Notes under the pieces: generated by a model
The model's input: the letters and a program-made list of their open reading frames with translations, nothing else
Told to the model about the DNA's origin: nothing
Database searches by the model: none
Origin: Epiperipatus broadwayi
Lineage: Eukaryota > Onychophora > Udeonychophora > Euonychophora > Peripatidae
Length of the DNA stretch: 64,000 nt
NCBI GenBank assembly: GCA_028023455.1
Contig: JAQFVV010000999.1
Span: 1 to 64,000, forward strand
Reading direction: 5' to 3'
Translations under genes and position numbers: made by a program
Shown here: positions 1-12,018 of the stretch, one piece after another
Layout of the letters: the number at the start of each line of letters is the position of its first letter
Position numbering within the stretch: position 1 is the first letter of the stretch

Positions 1-186
1 AAGTCTAGAAAAATTTAAGAAAGATCCCAGTATATAATCCAATAGTCGATCATTTTTATGATGTACAATTAAGTGTAAGTTAAGAAAATATTTAAATAAT
101 GGAATGAAATATCTAAATAATAGGATAATAAACATTTTACAGAATGATTAATATATAATTAATTAAAGCAAAGAAAGAGAATACCC

Positions 187-690
187 TCTTCAATTAAATT
201 CACAATAGAATCAGAACAAGAACAAAAATTGGCATTCCTAGATGTTATTGTGACAAGACTCCCTCTTGGCAAAATCAAAACGTCAGCTTACCCAAAACCC
301 ACACATACAGGAAAATACCTAGCCTATACATCCAACTATACCAAACATGGAGTTATACTACCACTGGAACAGAACAAAAGAAGTTTGTTCAGAAGCCACC
401 GATTTGGGGAAAATGATCTATATAGAACAAACTCTTAAAAAATGGTTATTCATCTGCTATTATTAAGAAAACTTCAAATAGACAAAAAAACCATCAAGAG
501 AAAAGACAATTATGGTACAGTACTGTACCCATACATCCCAAAAAAGCAGACTCATTAAAGAAGATAATGAACATATGTTCAATTGGAAAATACAAAAATA
601 TTGGATAGAGAAGAAAAGGTACAAAGAAGAAAATTTAAAGTTGCTCACATGACATTGGCAAAAAATACCATGTATGGAAATCACTAATCA
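187..690 (+). mobile_element. Penelope-like element fragment, C-terminal part of reverse transcriptase region
   Basis: Translation from about 187 reads FTIESEQ, then LAFLDVIVTR, TSAYPKPTHTGKYL and YTSNYTKHG, and stops at 438. Conserved Penelope-like proteins show the same order after the YVDD box: an FLDV block, a KPTHT block, then an N-H/Y-P/T-K-G block. In another frame, 512-535 gives YGTVLYPYIPK, matching the conserved LPYIP block that follows. At least one frameshift and several stops break the reading frame, so this is a dead fragment. No catalytic core or GIY-YIG domain is visible, and the left side runs towards the window edge. It does not join to the larger Penelope-like copy at 50395. 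Confidence 0.75.
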
Positions 691-763
691 ACTTTGCTCT
701 TAGGAAAAAGTTGAGAAATCAGGAGGGAAAATGTATGAAATTACTACAGACTTGTTGCCATTG

Positions 764-972
764 GCAGGTTGTCTAAGTTGGTTAGATTGCTACCTTAAAA
801 AAACCCAGGTTTGAATCCTGTGCTAGTACTGTCACTGGTCAGACCAGTACCTTCTGGTTATAGGTTCTGTTGGTCTTATCCACCTTCTGGAATATACTTC
901 TCTACTTGAATGAACTGTTTTGCTGCAATAGTGAAAGTGCACCAGGAGTAGATTGACATTTTTTTTTATTTT
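764..972 (+). mobile_element. tRNA-derived SINE-like repeat
   Basis: A box-A-like stretch (TGTCTAAGTTGG, 770-781) is followed 27 bases later by a good box B (GGTTTGAATCC, 808-818), the internal RNA polymerase III promoter layout of a tRNA-derived SINE. A tRNA-unrelated body rich in CTGGT and TTCTGG follows, ending in a T-rich tract at 960-972. The cloverleaf is too degraded for a functional tRNA. No second copy was identified in the window, so the 3' boundary is approximate. Confidence 0.5.
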
Positions 973-1411
973 ATATAATCAATGTTCATCTCCCATCCAT
1001 CCAGTTCAATTGGTTTTCAAATGTAGGTGCTGAACTATGGCAAGGTAAAAGCAATTATAAACTTAATTAAAGTAGAATTAAAAAAATTAAAAAATAAAGA
1101 CTTAAATAAAGGCTAAATTGTGTTGTAATAAATATAAATGTGGTAAGCAATATAGGAAAAGAAGGGACCAAAGCAAAAGCAAACAAATTATAATAAATGT
1201 AAATAAAAAGAGAGAGAGATTTATTCCAAAAAGTTGTATTGATGATAAGGTGATCAGAATAAACCTAGAGGGGGTTAGAGGCTGTCACATGCTTCATTTA
1301 AGTAAATAATAAATAATATAGAAAATGTTGTGTTAAAAAAACACTAGCAAACAAGTTAATTGTTGAATGCAACCATATGATATGATAAATTACAGATTAG
1401 TCATAAACTAC
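973..1411. other. AT-rich DNA with no recognised feature
   Basis: No coding signal, RNA gene or clear repeat is visible. The short open frame in 1118-1309 is lysine/asparagine-rich, as expected from AT-rich DNA, and has no recognisable motif. Confidence 0.5.
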
Positions 1412-1690
1412 ACATTCATATACACCTGGCTCTCATTTTATGTGGTAGATAGGTTCTGCAGAAAACCCACATTAAAAAAATCACACAAAAATATATTTAC
1501 CTTACTTTGAAAAATGGGGGGCAGGTTCTGTAATTTTCAAAAATCGCATAAAATCATAGCAACAAGGAAAAAATACTAATAAAAAATTTCTACTATTTGG
1601 AAAAAAATAGTACAAGACAAACTTTTTTTGTTAACTACAATATTTAATTTTACATTTTTCATACATATTTTAATCATTACCGCTATTTGA
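1412..1690 (-). repeat. Dispersed repeat, inverted relative to the copy at 61440-61770
   Basis: The start (CATATACACCTGGCTCTCA, from 1417) is the reverse complement of sequence near 61750-61770 (GAGACCCAGGTGTATATGGG). The similarity continues inward: a GGGGGG run beside a TTTGAAAA motif at 1510-1525, a TTTTCAAAAATCGC block, and an ACAAACTTTTTTTG block near 1617 each have a counterpart near 61530-61670. I cannot place it in a known superfamily. The shared outer end could be a terminus of a non-autonomous DNA transposon. Confidence 0.45.
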
Positions 1691-3503
1691 CAATATTCAT
1701 TCGTTTGTGAACTGGTAAGAAATCAGATTTGTCACAAGAGGAAGTACTACTAGCACCACTTTCAGTCTTGTGCTGTAATTAAACTTTGAGATGATTTTAC
1801 TAATTGTTTATAAAGCTTGTGATATCCAGACATATAACTTTTTATCTCTCATTGAAATTTAAGAGATTGTTCATTGCAGGTAAGTTAGATTTTAGCTTTT
1901 TCTGATGTTGAATTTTACTTATCAAAAAATAAATTTTTCTTGTTGTTTATTACTGAAATAAATTTTAAATGTTCGCATTTTGTTTCTATATTAAAAAAAT
2001 TACTATGCAATCAAAATAAGAAGATACATTATCATTAGAAAGATTATTTTCAGTTTACAAAATCTTCTTTATTTCTTATTATTTTTAAAAATGTAAAAGA
2101 ATATTTATTTTTGTTATATCTATGATTACTTCTGTTATATATAACAAAAATACATTTTAAAAGTTTAAAATTTTTGAATAATTATTACGATATTTTTATA
2201 TGTAAATATTAATCTATAATTATTATTTACTCATTAATATAAGTAGTTTATTTGCATAGAAGCTAAGATTGTAAATACAGCTTCAGGCTATATTAATGTT
2301 AGCTGCTAATATAACATTACATTTTCGAAAAAAAAAGTATTTCAAGTCATAGTAAGTTATTAATAATTTAAATTTCTTGATGTCTAATAAATATAGTGAA
2401 ATATGAACTTCTTTATCACATAAAAGAAAACCAGCATAAAAAAGATATTAAGAAGAAACATGAATCACATAAACTTCCCAAAATCGTATTAAAATAATCC
2501 ACATAAAACAAGACTTAGGTATACACTTTAGAAAATTAATTTTAAAGTTTTACATTGTGTAAGTTTAATGAATGCATGAACAAATGGCTATCAATTTACC
2601 CCTCCCCCAACCAATGATATTGTATAATACATTTGCACAATAGGGAGAATTGTAGTGAAATGTAGCACAGTTCATACCTCACTATATATAATTTTATATA
2701 TTTTGTGCCTATCTTTAATAATAGTCGACATGTTATGAGATCCAACAAAAAGTTAACCCATTTTTTTATAATATATAAAACAATTTTTTAACTTCTCTAA
2801 AATAAATAGATAAGCTCAAAATGTTACTATAATTATTTACAAACTAGTTTATTTAGATACAATATCATTAAGTTTTAACAAATTTATACTAAAATAATAT
2901 TAGATTATTAAGTATGTCCGAACGTTGTTATTTATTGATTTGAATTTGGTTTCATTCAATTATAAATTAAATAGATATCTTAGGCATATATCATTGTTTA
3001 GGAGAATGATGTATGATGTCACTGCTAATGACAGTTTATTTTGGGATCGTGAATAGATTTGATGATATATGAGGTGATGTTATTCTTTGCTTTCTTTCGT
3101 TTTCATTACTGTCTGAATAAATTAGGTTTCAATATTGACATTAGTAGATTATTTTAGTCTAGTAGACAATCTAAATAATGTATTGGAAATTTTGCTATTG
3201 CTAGTGTGACCAATGACAGCTAGATAATTTTGGTTAGGGTATGTATAACACAACACTTGTTTATTGATTCTGTTATAAATAATATAGAATTCTTAAGGAC
3301 ATTTCTTCACTGTCTTTTACTTTCATATTGTGTCAGTAATAAGTAGTTATCTAAAAATCTATAGGTCAATTTATGTTATTTTATGACAAATACTAAGTGA
3401 ACAAATATAGAGATAGTGAGGTAGAAGATTTGTTATCATTATAAAATAGCTACACAATGCATCACATGATCACATTTCCTATATTAGCACATTAATTGTT
3501 GAT
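1691..3503. other. AT-rich DNA with no recognised feature
   Basis: Continuous AT-rich sequence with many short homopolymer runs. I looked for the missing 5' exon of the protease (an activation-site IVGG-like block and a PW block followed by a donor) and did not find a convincing candidate. Nothing else recognisable was seen. Confidence 0.5.
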
Positions 3504-3862
3504 AAACAGAGCAAAACTCTCCATACAGTATTGCCACCTGTGCTAAACAGAGTAATCAATGGATGCCAGAAGGATCCAGAAACTAGTCTGGGGATATTGG
3601 ATGAGTAGGCATTAGATAGGGATTTTATGCACAAGCCTTCTGGCATCCATTGATTACTTTGGCTTGCACTGAGTGGCAATATAGTGCTTTCATATTCAAG
3701 GCTCCTCACTGACGAAGGCCACAAGCCAGAAACTAGTCTGGGGATATGGGATGAGTAGGCATTGGATAGGGATTTTATGCGCAAGCCTTCTTGCATTCAT
3801 TGATTACTCTGTTTAGCACAGGTGGCAATACTGTATGGAGAGTTTTGCTCTGTTTAGCTACA
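3504..3862. repeat. Foldback repeat with internal ~150-bp tandem units
   Basis: The outer 65 bp form near-perfect inverted arms: AAACAGAGCAAAACTCTCC at 3504 is mirrored by GGAGAGTTTTGCTCTGTTT ending at 3858. Between them lie two direct copies of a unit starting CCAGAAACTAGTCTGGGGAT, at 3576 and 3726, followed in both by GATGAGTAGGCATT and GGGATTTTATGC. The second unit is preceded by a hammerhead ribozyme core (annotated separately). In the first unit only the 3' half of that core remains. Tandem units with a hammerhead are typical of Penelope-like element terminal repeats and of retrozymes. An open frame on the minus strand is a by-product of the repeat. Confidence 0.75.
3703..3744 (+). ncRNA. 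Type I hammerhead ribozyme
   Basis: All conserved boxes are present in order: CTGACGA (3709-3715), GAAA (3729-3732) and the cleavage triplet GTC (3736-3738). Stem I is formed by TCCTCA (3703-3708) with TGGGGA (3739-3744), six pairs including one G-U. Stem II is GGC/GCC (3717-3719 with 3725-3727) with a five-base loop, preceded by an A-A mismatch. Stem III is minimal: A3732-T3737 and C3733-G3736 around a two-base loop, within the palindrome ACTAGT. Such short self-complementary stem III regions are known from dimeric hammerheads in Penelope-like elements and satellites. Predicted self-cleavage is after C3738. The weak stem II may lower activity. Confidence 0.7.
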
Positions 3863-4284
3863 CAATGCTGACTGATAGTTGTCATGTTCCGGTGGTGATT
3901 GTTACAAAATGCAAAATCCACTTTAGGGATGTTATAAAATGGTTCTCCGCATTTAAGCTAGATTTATATTATTATGAATGATGTCTATTTTTTTCCATTC
4001 TCATCCCATATTATAATCAATATTCTATTACAAAATGACAACTAATAACTGGGTTATGTTTTATTCAGATTATATTGATCATTTCCTAGTGTCATGATTT
4101 TTATCATGTTGCAATAAACGTGTGTGAGCATCAGAAGGCACATTTAAAAATAGAAAATGTTAGCAAGTGATAAGTTTGGGATTTTGAAATTAATATTTAT
4201 AAGTTATATTACCTATGATTACATGCCATAAAATGTGGTGTAAAAGTTTGTTTGTATACACTTTCATTCTTTTGTTATCTTTAG
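3863..4284. other. AT-rich DNA upstream of first recognised exon; intron end
   Basis: No coding feature is visible. The last bases before 4285 form a pyrimidine-rich splice acceptor (TTTTGTTATCTTTAG), so this stretch is intron of the protease gene, assuming an upstream exon exists. Confidence 0.6.
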
Positions 4285-4370
4285 GTCTCAATTCAAAATA
4301 ATGGTGTACATTTTTGTGGAGGAGCTATCATAAGTGACAAATGGATTTTGACCGCAGCTCATTGTATTGT
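4285..4370 (+). CDS. Serine protease (S1), exon with catalytic histidine
   Basis: Translation in phase 0 reads VSIQNNGVHFCGGAIIS, then DKWILTAAHCI. This is the S1 block with the CGG turn and the TAAHC motif carrying the catalytic His (codon 4360-4362). The half-cystines of CGG and AHC form the usual C42-C58 bridge. The exon is bounded by an AG acceptor (4283-4284) and a GTAAGT donor (4371-4376) and ends in phase 2, which fits the next exon exactly. The intron just after the His motif is common in S1 genes. The preceding 10-20 residues, including the activation cleavage site, are missing and must lie on an unrecognised upstream exon. As the rest of the domain is intact, I call this a real gene rather than a pseudogene. 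Confidence 0.92.
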
Positions 4371-5014
4371 GTAAGTCAAAACTGGTTAAATATTTTTTTG
4401 AAATTATAATTTAAAGAATTCTAAAAACACTTTGTTTTATTTTTAAATGTAGAATAAAAAAAAGTATAATTTTATAAAAATGTTTATACATTGGGGGAAA
4501 TGTTGGAAATTTAATGGCAACAAAGCTTTTTTTTATGAAAACATAAACCCTAACTAATTACACATCTTCAAATAGTATTTAAAGAAAAATGTAAACAAAC
4601 TACAGCATAAAGAATTGATAACCATTTTACTGTCATTGAGCCCATGCCTTATAATATAATTTAATAAATTCCTTTCAGTTTTTTTTAACAAATGTATATT
4701 TTAATAATCTCCATAGTTCCTTTTTCTTATTTATTCTTCATATAAATAAATATACAATAAAAGACAAATGATCCTCAAGATGCATTTCATGCTGAACCAG
4801 CACTCATCAGTTGGCTCAACTCATCAGCTCTCACATATTACATGAAGAGTATTTATCTTTGGCGAATTGTCACATTTTTATTTACAACCGCTAAACTTGT
4901 TCCACACACAACCTTGACTTCGTACATTTTTGATAAAATTATCTACGTTTATCATTAATCGTTTACTAAACTAGAGTTTTTCTCTAGGGCAGACATAAAC
5001 TTTTATCCAAGTTT
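4371..5014. other. Intron 1, first part, no recognised feature
   Basis: AT-rich intronic DNA following the donor site. No repeat or coding block was recognised before the SINE-like sequence at 5034. Confidence 0.5.
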
Positions 5015-5033
5015 TTTTTTCATGTCATAGCAT

Positions 5034-5115
5034 AGGCCGGGACGTGAACCCACAACCGTCTGCAACCAACTACTTGCTTGCAAGGTGACTGCGATGACCT
5101 TTCGGCTAACAATGC
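5034..5115 (-). mobile_element. tRNA-derived SINE head
   Basis: Read on the minus strand, a box A (TTAGCCGAAAGGTC, 5096-5109) is followed by a strong box B (GGTTCACGTCC, 5040-5050) with an intervening arm GTTGGTTGCAGAC. The block stands out by its higher GC content. Spacing and motifs fit a tRNA-derived head. The ends do not pair into a clean acceptor stem, so I prefer a SINE over a functional tRNA. The 3' body cannot be delimited. Confidence 0.5.
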
Positions 5116-5129
5116 TTGACGACTTTAAT

Positions 5130-7960
5130 CCAAGTTAAAGATTATTATATCTGATTTTTACACTCACATATACGGCTTTTCACCTTCTCGTTTGCATATT
5201 TTCGATTATTTTAATAATTTCCAAAAATGTATATTTAATGATAGGCTACCGTCTATATAATAAAGGGATTTAAATTCATGACAACTTTTGACATATAATT
5301 TTTTTTCTTTATAGTAAAAATGTTAATGTAAATTGATTCTGCAATGTAGTATTCAGTTCATATTGTTGACAAACATTTAATATCACATATGACTTCTAGG
5401 CACAAATCAAAATTTATTTTTAAATTATTTTTTTATTCTATTTATGTGTTAGAGTTGTTGTGGTTTTTCAACTCCATGACATTCTACCAATAAATTCCTA
5501 ACTCTATAATTCCATCAAATAAACCTTACAATCTCATTAAATGATGTGTACAACATAACTTCTGACAAAGATGATGTTAAGATCATTGTGAGTTTTAATA
5601 CATTACAAATACATACAGGAAGTTTGATTATTTTGTATTGTGGTAATTTAGAATAGAGGATAAAAACACCTAGTCTTGCCCTCAATATGGATCTGAGATG
5701 CGAAATGTATTATCAGAATGAAGATGCATATAATTACCATGGACTCATATAACTTGCATGGAAGTCAATGGCCATGCTTAAATCTAAATCAATACACATT
5801 TAAAAACTAAATTTTAGAAGATAATGTTCATTTTATTTTCAAAAGGGAACTGTAAATTAAGTGGTTAATGTAATTATTTGTGTGTGATCTTTCCAATATT
5901 ATAAAGATTTTTTTGTTTAAATATTTATTGTGTACTAATAAAACTTATACTAATAATATAAACATTTTATTCTATGTTCTTAATATTAGTTATTTAGATT
6001 TTATTAATTGATTGTAAATGATGCATGCTTGAAAGCAGAAAAGGTACAAATAATGAAGTTATGGAAGAATAAATATGAACAAAATGATTATACAGAAAAT
6101 GTGTTATTGGTTTTTATGCTGGGTTTGAAAAAAATATAAGGGGGATTTAGGTATAAAGGCCATAGAGTTGACAAAGATTGTGTTGTGGAAATGGGATGGA
6201 GAAGATTATGGGAAAACTTAGGGTGGGTATTGGAAAGGGAAAGTAAAGTTGCAATAGGATTCTCTGGGCATAGTTGCTGAGTGATTCTGGACTCCATTTA
6301 AGAAGTCACAGTGCATCACATCACATGAAAAATTTGCTTACCATGTTCAAAACTTACTGATGATGATGATTTGCAATGACCATACCCAGGGAGAGCAAGA
6401 GCTCAATAATATTGTTCAAACAATTGAGAATATGAAGCTAGGACAAAAATTAGCTAATATAATTTTAAAAGTTATTAAAAATTAATACAAATGCAGTTTT
6501 ATTAAAGTTATCAAAGCATGTGTGAACAAAAATAAAATGTCAACCCTCCAGCAGACAGGCTAATTTTTAATAGAGTTTTAAAAGGGTGGGAATTCTTTTA
6601 TTTCAGCTGAAGTTTCACATAAACAATAGTTGTTTTCTTAGTCAAAAAGTTATAAAACAAATAACACATGAAAAAGTCTTGCATGAATCGATGAAACCAG
6701 CATAGGCAAGTAATCACAATATTAACTAGTGACATCATATTGCCACAGAACTACTGCATGGCCAATGACCTTGAAGTTTGCCATGGTTGATTACAATGCA
6801 AGAAAAATGAATATGACAGAGTATGAATTATATTATGGAAAAAAATCTTTAATTTAACAACAATAGCAATCTTTGAAATATATAACTGATGAATCACTAA
6901 CCAAATGACTGACCAAAGTTAAGTGGCTCTAAAATAAAAGTCTCAATAGAAGACATGTACGTAATCAGAAAATTATTTATTTCTGCCCAAGTGTTTATTA
7001 AGAAAGTGAAATAGCAATTATAATTGTAAATAACTTTCCAAAATAAACTCAGTACATGCTCTAACAAATAAATTCAAAACAAACTTGAAAACTTAAAACT
7101 AAAATTCCAAGATATACTATAAATAGACAATTGTATAACACTCAGAGTAAATGCTCAAAATACTTAAATTCAATCGACAGAAGATATAAAAAAGGTTACT
7201 TTTTAAGATTAAGCTGATATTTTAAACTCTGATGAGAGAGAAAAAAAAGGTTAACTCTAGGTATAAGTTTAGGACTACAGATGTGTTTCAGCATGGCACA
7301 TGTAGTTCATTCTAATGGATAATTTCAGCACATATCATTGGGTTTCCATTTATTGTTCAGAAGGCATTGTTAAAAATCAGTTTAGCTCTTAGAACATGAT
7401 TTTTGACAATAATTTGGTATCTGGAGCCATCTTTAAATTGGTTTAGCACTGCATGACCTTGATGCAATTCGGTATAGCATATAGTTTTTGCATTCTTGAG
7501 AATTCATAAAAGCACAGCAATTCAACAAAGTCTCAAGATTGGTGTACTAAAAGTTGAAGCAGAAATATACAAGCAGAATAAATATTAATAGCTGGAGAAT
7601 AATTAGTCTGAAATCGCAGGATTATTTATATGAGATTTTATCCTCCATAACATTTTTTAATTAGTACTTTTTGACCAGAGTGGATCTTTATCTCAGACTG
7701 AATTTTATTTAAAGATTCTAACCAGAGTTAATCTTATTGATAATTATTTTTAAAAAAATGTAAAAATGAGTCAGTTTTAGTAAAAGTAAAATGAAAATGA
7801 TTACAATCACAACAAGAATGCAATTAAAAAAAAATTAGGATTATTTTTTTTAAAAAATTAGAATATTTTGCTTGCCTTTAATTACTTTGAAAAAATAAGT
7901 GACCAAAAGAAAACTATTTTAAACATAAAATTTATTAAGTAAAAATGACAATTTTAAAAC
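5130..7960. other. Intron 1, AT-rich, nothing firmly recognised
   Basis: No coding exon or complete repeat was recognised. A slightly less AT-rich patch at 6100-6420 ends in a TGATGATGATGATT run (6359-6372), similar to the short TGA-type tails of the RTE-like LINEs elsewhere in the window. It could be a decayed LINE 3' end, but no conserved protein block confirms this. Confidence 0.4.
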
Positions 7961-7970
7961 AACTGCGTAT

Positions 7971-8022
7971 GTGTGTTATTTCATGTACTCGTATATGTGC
8001 GTTATTTCATGTACTCGTATAT
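7971..8022. repeat. 26-bp tandem duplication
   Basis: Two adjacent copies of a 26-bp unit (ending TTTCATGTACTCGTATAT) differ at one base (GTGTG versus GTGCG). Confidence 0.9.
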
Positions 8023-8085
8023 GCAAAACTTTTAATTTTCTTTTAAAACTTTATTAAAACAATAAGTTAGTTTTATTTTTGTGAT

Positions 8086-8227
8086 GAATCTTTTGAATCG
8101 AATAAAATATTTGGTTATATATATATATATAATGTAACAGTCACATTACTCTATATGAATCTTTTGAATCGAATAAAATATTTGGTTATATATATATATA
8201 TAATGTAACAGTCACATTACTCTATCT
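8086..8227. repeat. 71-bp tandem duplication containing (TA)n
   Basis: Two copies of a 71-bp unit (starting GAATCTTTTGAATCGAATAA, at 8086 and 8157) are virtually identical, including an internal (TA)n run and TGTAACAGTCACATTAC. The identity implies a recent event. Confidence 0.9.
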
Positions 8228-8375
8228 TGTTAACACTGCATAATTCAAACTTCAGAATAAAATGTAACACTCTGAGAAACCCCTAGTTTGAATTGAAAAA
8301 AATATTCATCAGCACCACCTATGTGACTATTATAAATGTAGGCCCTGTCTGATTCCAGGTTATGCCATTAAATCA

Positions 8376-8412
<37 letters not shown>

Positions 8413-8419
8413 GATCCGG

Positions 8420-10345
8420 AGAATGAACTTAACGTCATCTGCACTATAGGGCACCATCTAGGCATTTGAACCCAGAAAAATTTATAAAGTAGGCATATAG
8501 ATAAGTCAAAAATAGTTTTTTTTTTAAAATTTATCAGAGATTTAATAATATAATATCTTATCTAATTATATTTCAATATTAAAAAAATAAATAAAATAAG
8601 CCACTGCCAGTAATTAACACACAAAAATTTATTTACACACATATATATAAAAGATTTAAAATTGTTTTAGTATCAGTTTACATTTTAACATTTAACCTTA
8701 TTTTTAACTTTACTTTAGATTTTAATTTACATTTTAATTTCTATTATATTATAAGTTTACATTTTAATTAAGTTTGCACAGATGGAATTATAAAAATTTG
8801 TTTTAATAATGTTGAGTATAGATCGGTTACATAGATTACAACAGTTAAAAACATTTCAAAATAAACATAAATGATCAAAATATAAAATCATTGATACTGA
8901 CAATTGCAGAGGAAAATTTATAAGTAACCCAATAGTATTCACCATAAGATGCATTGTCACCAATAACTTAAAAGACATCTGAATAAATACATTTTAGATA
9001 CTCACCATAAGGTATCATTATTTATCGAATGTCTATATATTTTGAATCAAATATGAAAACCCAAAACATACCTAACCGATAACCAATCCATGCAAGCGTC
9101 TATAAACAACTTAAATTTAATGCATTTTTATTTACTGTTGAATATGAATAGACTACATAGATTTGCATTTGAAAATAAAACATTCTATCCCTATTTAACC
9201 TTAGGCTAAAGGTTCACAGTCAAAACTGGCATCAATTTATCTGATATATTGATGCATTCAATGTAATACGAAATACGGCAGCACCAAAAAGTTAAGAGAA
9301 GAAATTGCCTCTTGTCAAATAGGAATATTACATCTATCTGACAAGAAGAGCAATAAAAAAACAAAACTCCATAGAAAGGAACTGCGTTCTCTGTCTTATA
9401 GTTCCTTCCATAGGCAAACAGGTGAGGGCGGCATATGAAACGATTCTGCCCGTAGTGAATCTGATATTACATCTACTATTCACACCAATATATCCCATCC
9501 ATTGACCCAATTCAACTATGACACAAATAACCTAAGATTACCTTCCCCTAATATAACTTTACAAATCTATACAACCATTCACACCGACTTAAGTTTAACA
9601 TGTATGTAATTAATTTAACAAAAAACAAAAATCCTGATAAAACTTAAAGAACAAAAAATAAATAAATAAATGGAAATGATTTTACAAAAGAAACACATCA
9701 AAGAAAATTATAACTAATTAATAAATATTTTAGTTTGGTCAGATAGGATTCTATTGCAGTATTTACCAAAAAGTTTGAAAATTTATAGTTCTTATTATTC
9801 AAATGAATATAAAGTTCTTATGGTTTTTTAAAACATCCAATTTTATCTGTTGCTTGCCATGAATGTGAATTTCCATGCCTTCCTAAGATTGGTATTCTGT
9901 TGGCCAATTTATTTATCTATCCGGGGGTTTTTGCTTTAACTCGTCCTCAATGTAGAAAATGATAGTTTATTTCTCCTTCTTTCTTAGCAGAACTGAAGGG
10001 ATTGAAGAGTGCGTCTTTTCAATCCCTTCTCCTTCACCTCCGCACTAACACATATCTGTCACATCTCTCAATAATAATCAATCAATAATTTTCAAACTTG
10101 TCCTTTTATATTACGTTTGTGGATTGAATTGACACTGAGGTCCGATTCTATTGTTTTTCTCTCCTATCTGACCACTATTTATACATATAAATGCCCAAGG
10201 CTAGTTTACTAATTAAAATAATCATTTCCATTTTCTGATTACTTAATGTGTTTTCCAAAAATAAAGATATATTTTTATCTCTTAAATCTTTTTAAGATTT
10301 AGTTTTAAAATACTTTTTCTTTAATAAAGTTTTATTTTAATAATT
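8420..10345 (+). repeat. Repeat R1, copy 1 (unclassified ~2 kb interspersed element)
   Basis: This is the longest of three related copies; the others are at 19885-21040 (minus) and 21041-23442 (plus). Shared landmarks in order are: a head with GGGCACCATCTAGGC and AAATTTATAAAGTAGGC (8449-8500), GCCACTGCCAGTAATTAACAC (8601), a CCATTGACCCAATTCAACTATG block (9500), a hairpin GGGATTGAA/TTCAATCCC (9998-10026), CCTATCTGACC (10163), and a tail with CTTTAATAAAGTTTT (10319). No protein family is recognisable in any frame. (AT)n tracts flank it on both sides (8377-8406 and from 10364). It could be a non-autonomous retroelement or the remnant of a larger one. Confidence 0.65.
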
Positions 10346-10496
10346 TTTTATCTGTGCGATTTTTTATATATATATATACGAGTTTAAGATTTTTAATTTT
10401 TATGTCTAACAAAAAAATGAAGTTTTTAAATGCAAACTTTTTATTTTAACTTTATGTTTAATAATAAAAAACAATGTAATGATGTCTGTGCTCGTT

Positions 10497-10619
<123 letters not shown>

Positions 10620-12000
10620 AATGTCATTTAGGTTTACAGTAATGGCTGGTTAATATATCCACTCTATAACTCTGGCTAATGCAATATAATATTACTATAA
10701 TGTGCTTAAACAAAAGTATAATTGGATAATGGTATGTTGATTGCAAAGACATGTGAGATACCTAGAGTGAATATATAAGTGTTTTTTTAAATAGATTTCA
10801 TATATTTAATATTGAATTCAAGAATAGTGGCAGACTAAAGCTCATTGAGTTATTGAGTTATAAATAAAAAAGTGATCAAAATGCAAGCACTTTAATATAA
10901 ATACTAAATTTTTATATTATAGAGATCGGTGGTATTTGTGCAGTTTTAAAGTAAAGAATAGTGTGGTACATCAAAACTGCATGGCTTTCTAAAGTAAAAT
11001 AAAATAAAATAATAAAATAAAGCAGACGGAATGGTGTTTCACCATAAATCTGTATAAGGTTTTGTCACAATATCAGCCTGAGCCTGGGCTCCTACCATGT
11101 AACTCCATGACTGAGTGACTCATCTGTAAAATTCCCAGGTGTGACTTTCTAGCAGACACTATCTGGGAATCGCAAGAAGAGAAAACCATCTCAGCCATAT
11201 GTACCCTTGAGAAATCCAAAGCAAGCCAAATACACTTACACTGGCAACACAATTTAAAGTGCATAAAAATTATATAAAAGGGTGACTCCAGTCAAGCAGA
11301 GTCACTTAATCAGTTTCTAAAAAATTTAAGAAGGTTTGCACAATCTCAACCTCAAACTTAACAGTTACCAAACTAAAGTACAAAATAAAACATTATTTTA
11401 AATATAGGGATGGGAATGGATGATTATAGAAATTCACGAGTTATATGTAATCATGCAATTCTATATTATTTACTTATTTAACCTCACTCATCTCACATTA
11501 CATTTAAACAAATGAAAATAAAACTTTCTTAAAAAGTTATTTAAGGATTATAAAGATATAAAATAAAATAACCCTTGAACAACTGATTTTACAAGATATT
11601 TAATATATAGGGTCACTCTTACAATTCATCCATAATAATATGGTGGCATAGTAATTTCAAAAAGAAAAGAAGTGATTTTCTCATTTGATGATGATCCAGG
11701 CACATTATCATAATGCAAGAAATAAAACAAATTAGCAAAATTCAAATATTAACCAAGGATAGAAAGAAAAGCACATAAGTTAGATTACAAAAATATTACA
11801 GAAAATTAGGCAGTTTTATAATAAAAAATAAATTTAAAAATATAGCTATACCTTTATGAGAGGACAAAGTTCACAAGTAGGGTTAATTCATTTAACTTGT
11901 ATTAGAAGTGAGGCATTCAATGTGCACATTTTATTTTTCAGTTGACCTGAATTGATTTCAGTTCTGTATGAAGACTTATAATTTCACTGTTTCATAGAAG
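10620..12000. other. Intron 1, no recognised feature
   Basis: AT-rich sequence with a less AT-rich patch at 11040-11320 that carries short repeats of CTGGG and AGTCAC. A 63-codon open frame on its minus strand matches nothing I recognise. No splice-bounded coding exon is supported. Confidence 0.4.
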
Positions 12001-12018
12001 CAGCATTTACTTTGATAT

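Noticed and set aside
1000-1050. Possible missing 5' exon of the protease: GGTGCTGAACTATGGCAAG followed by GTAAAA
   Set aside because: It resembles the block before the first recognised exon, but it would end in phase 1 while that exon starts in phase 0, and there is no activation-site motif in front.
3479-3796. 105-codon minus-strand open frame
   Set aside because: Its protein is internally repetitive because it runs through the tandem and inverted units of the foldback element.
5034-5115. Functional tRNA gene on the minus strand
   Set aside because: Boxes A and B are good, but the ends do not form an acceptor stem and the arm between them is too long for a standard cloverleaf; a SINE fits better.
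11073-11264. 63-codon minus-strand open frame in a less AT-rich patch of intron 1
   Set aside because: No family motif; the patch more likely belongs to an unidentified repeat.
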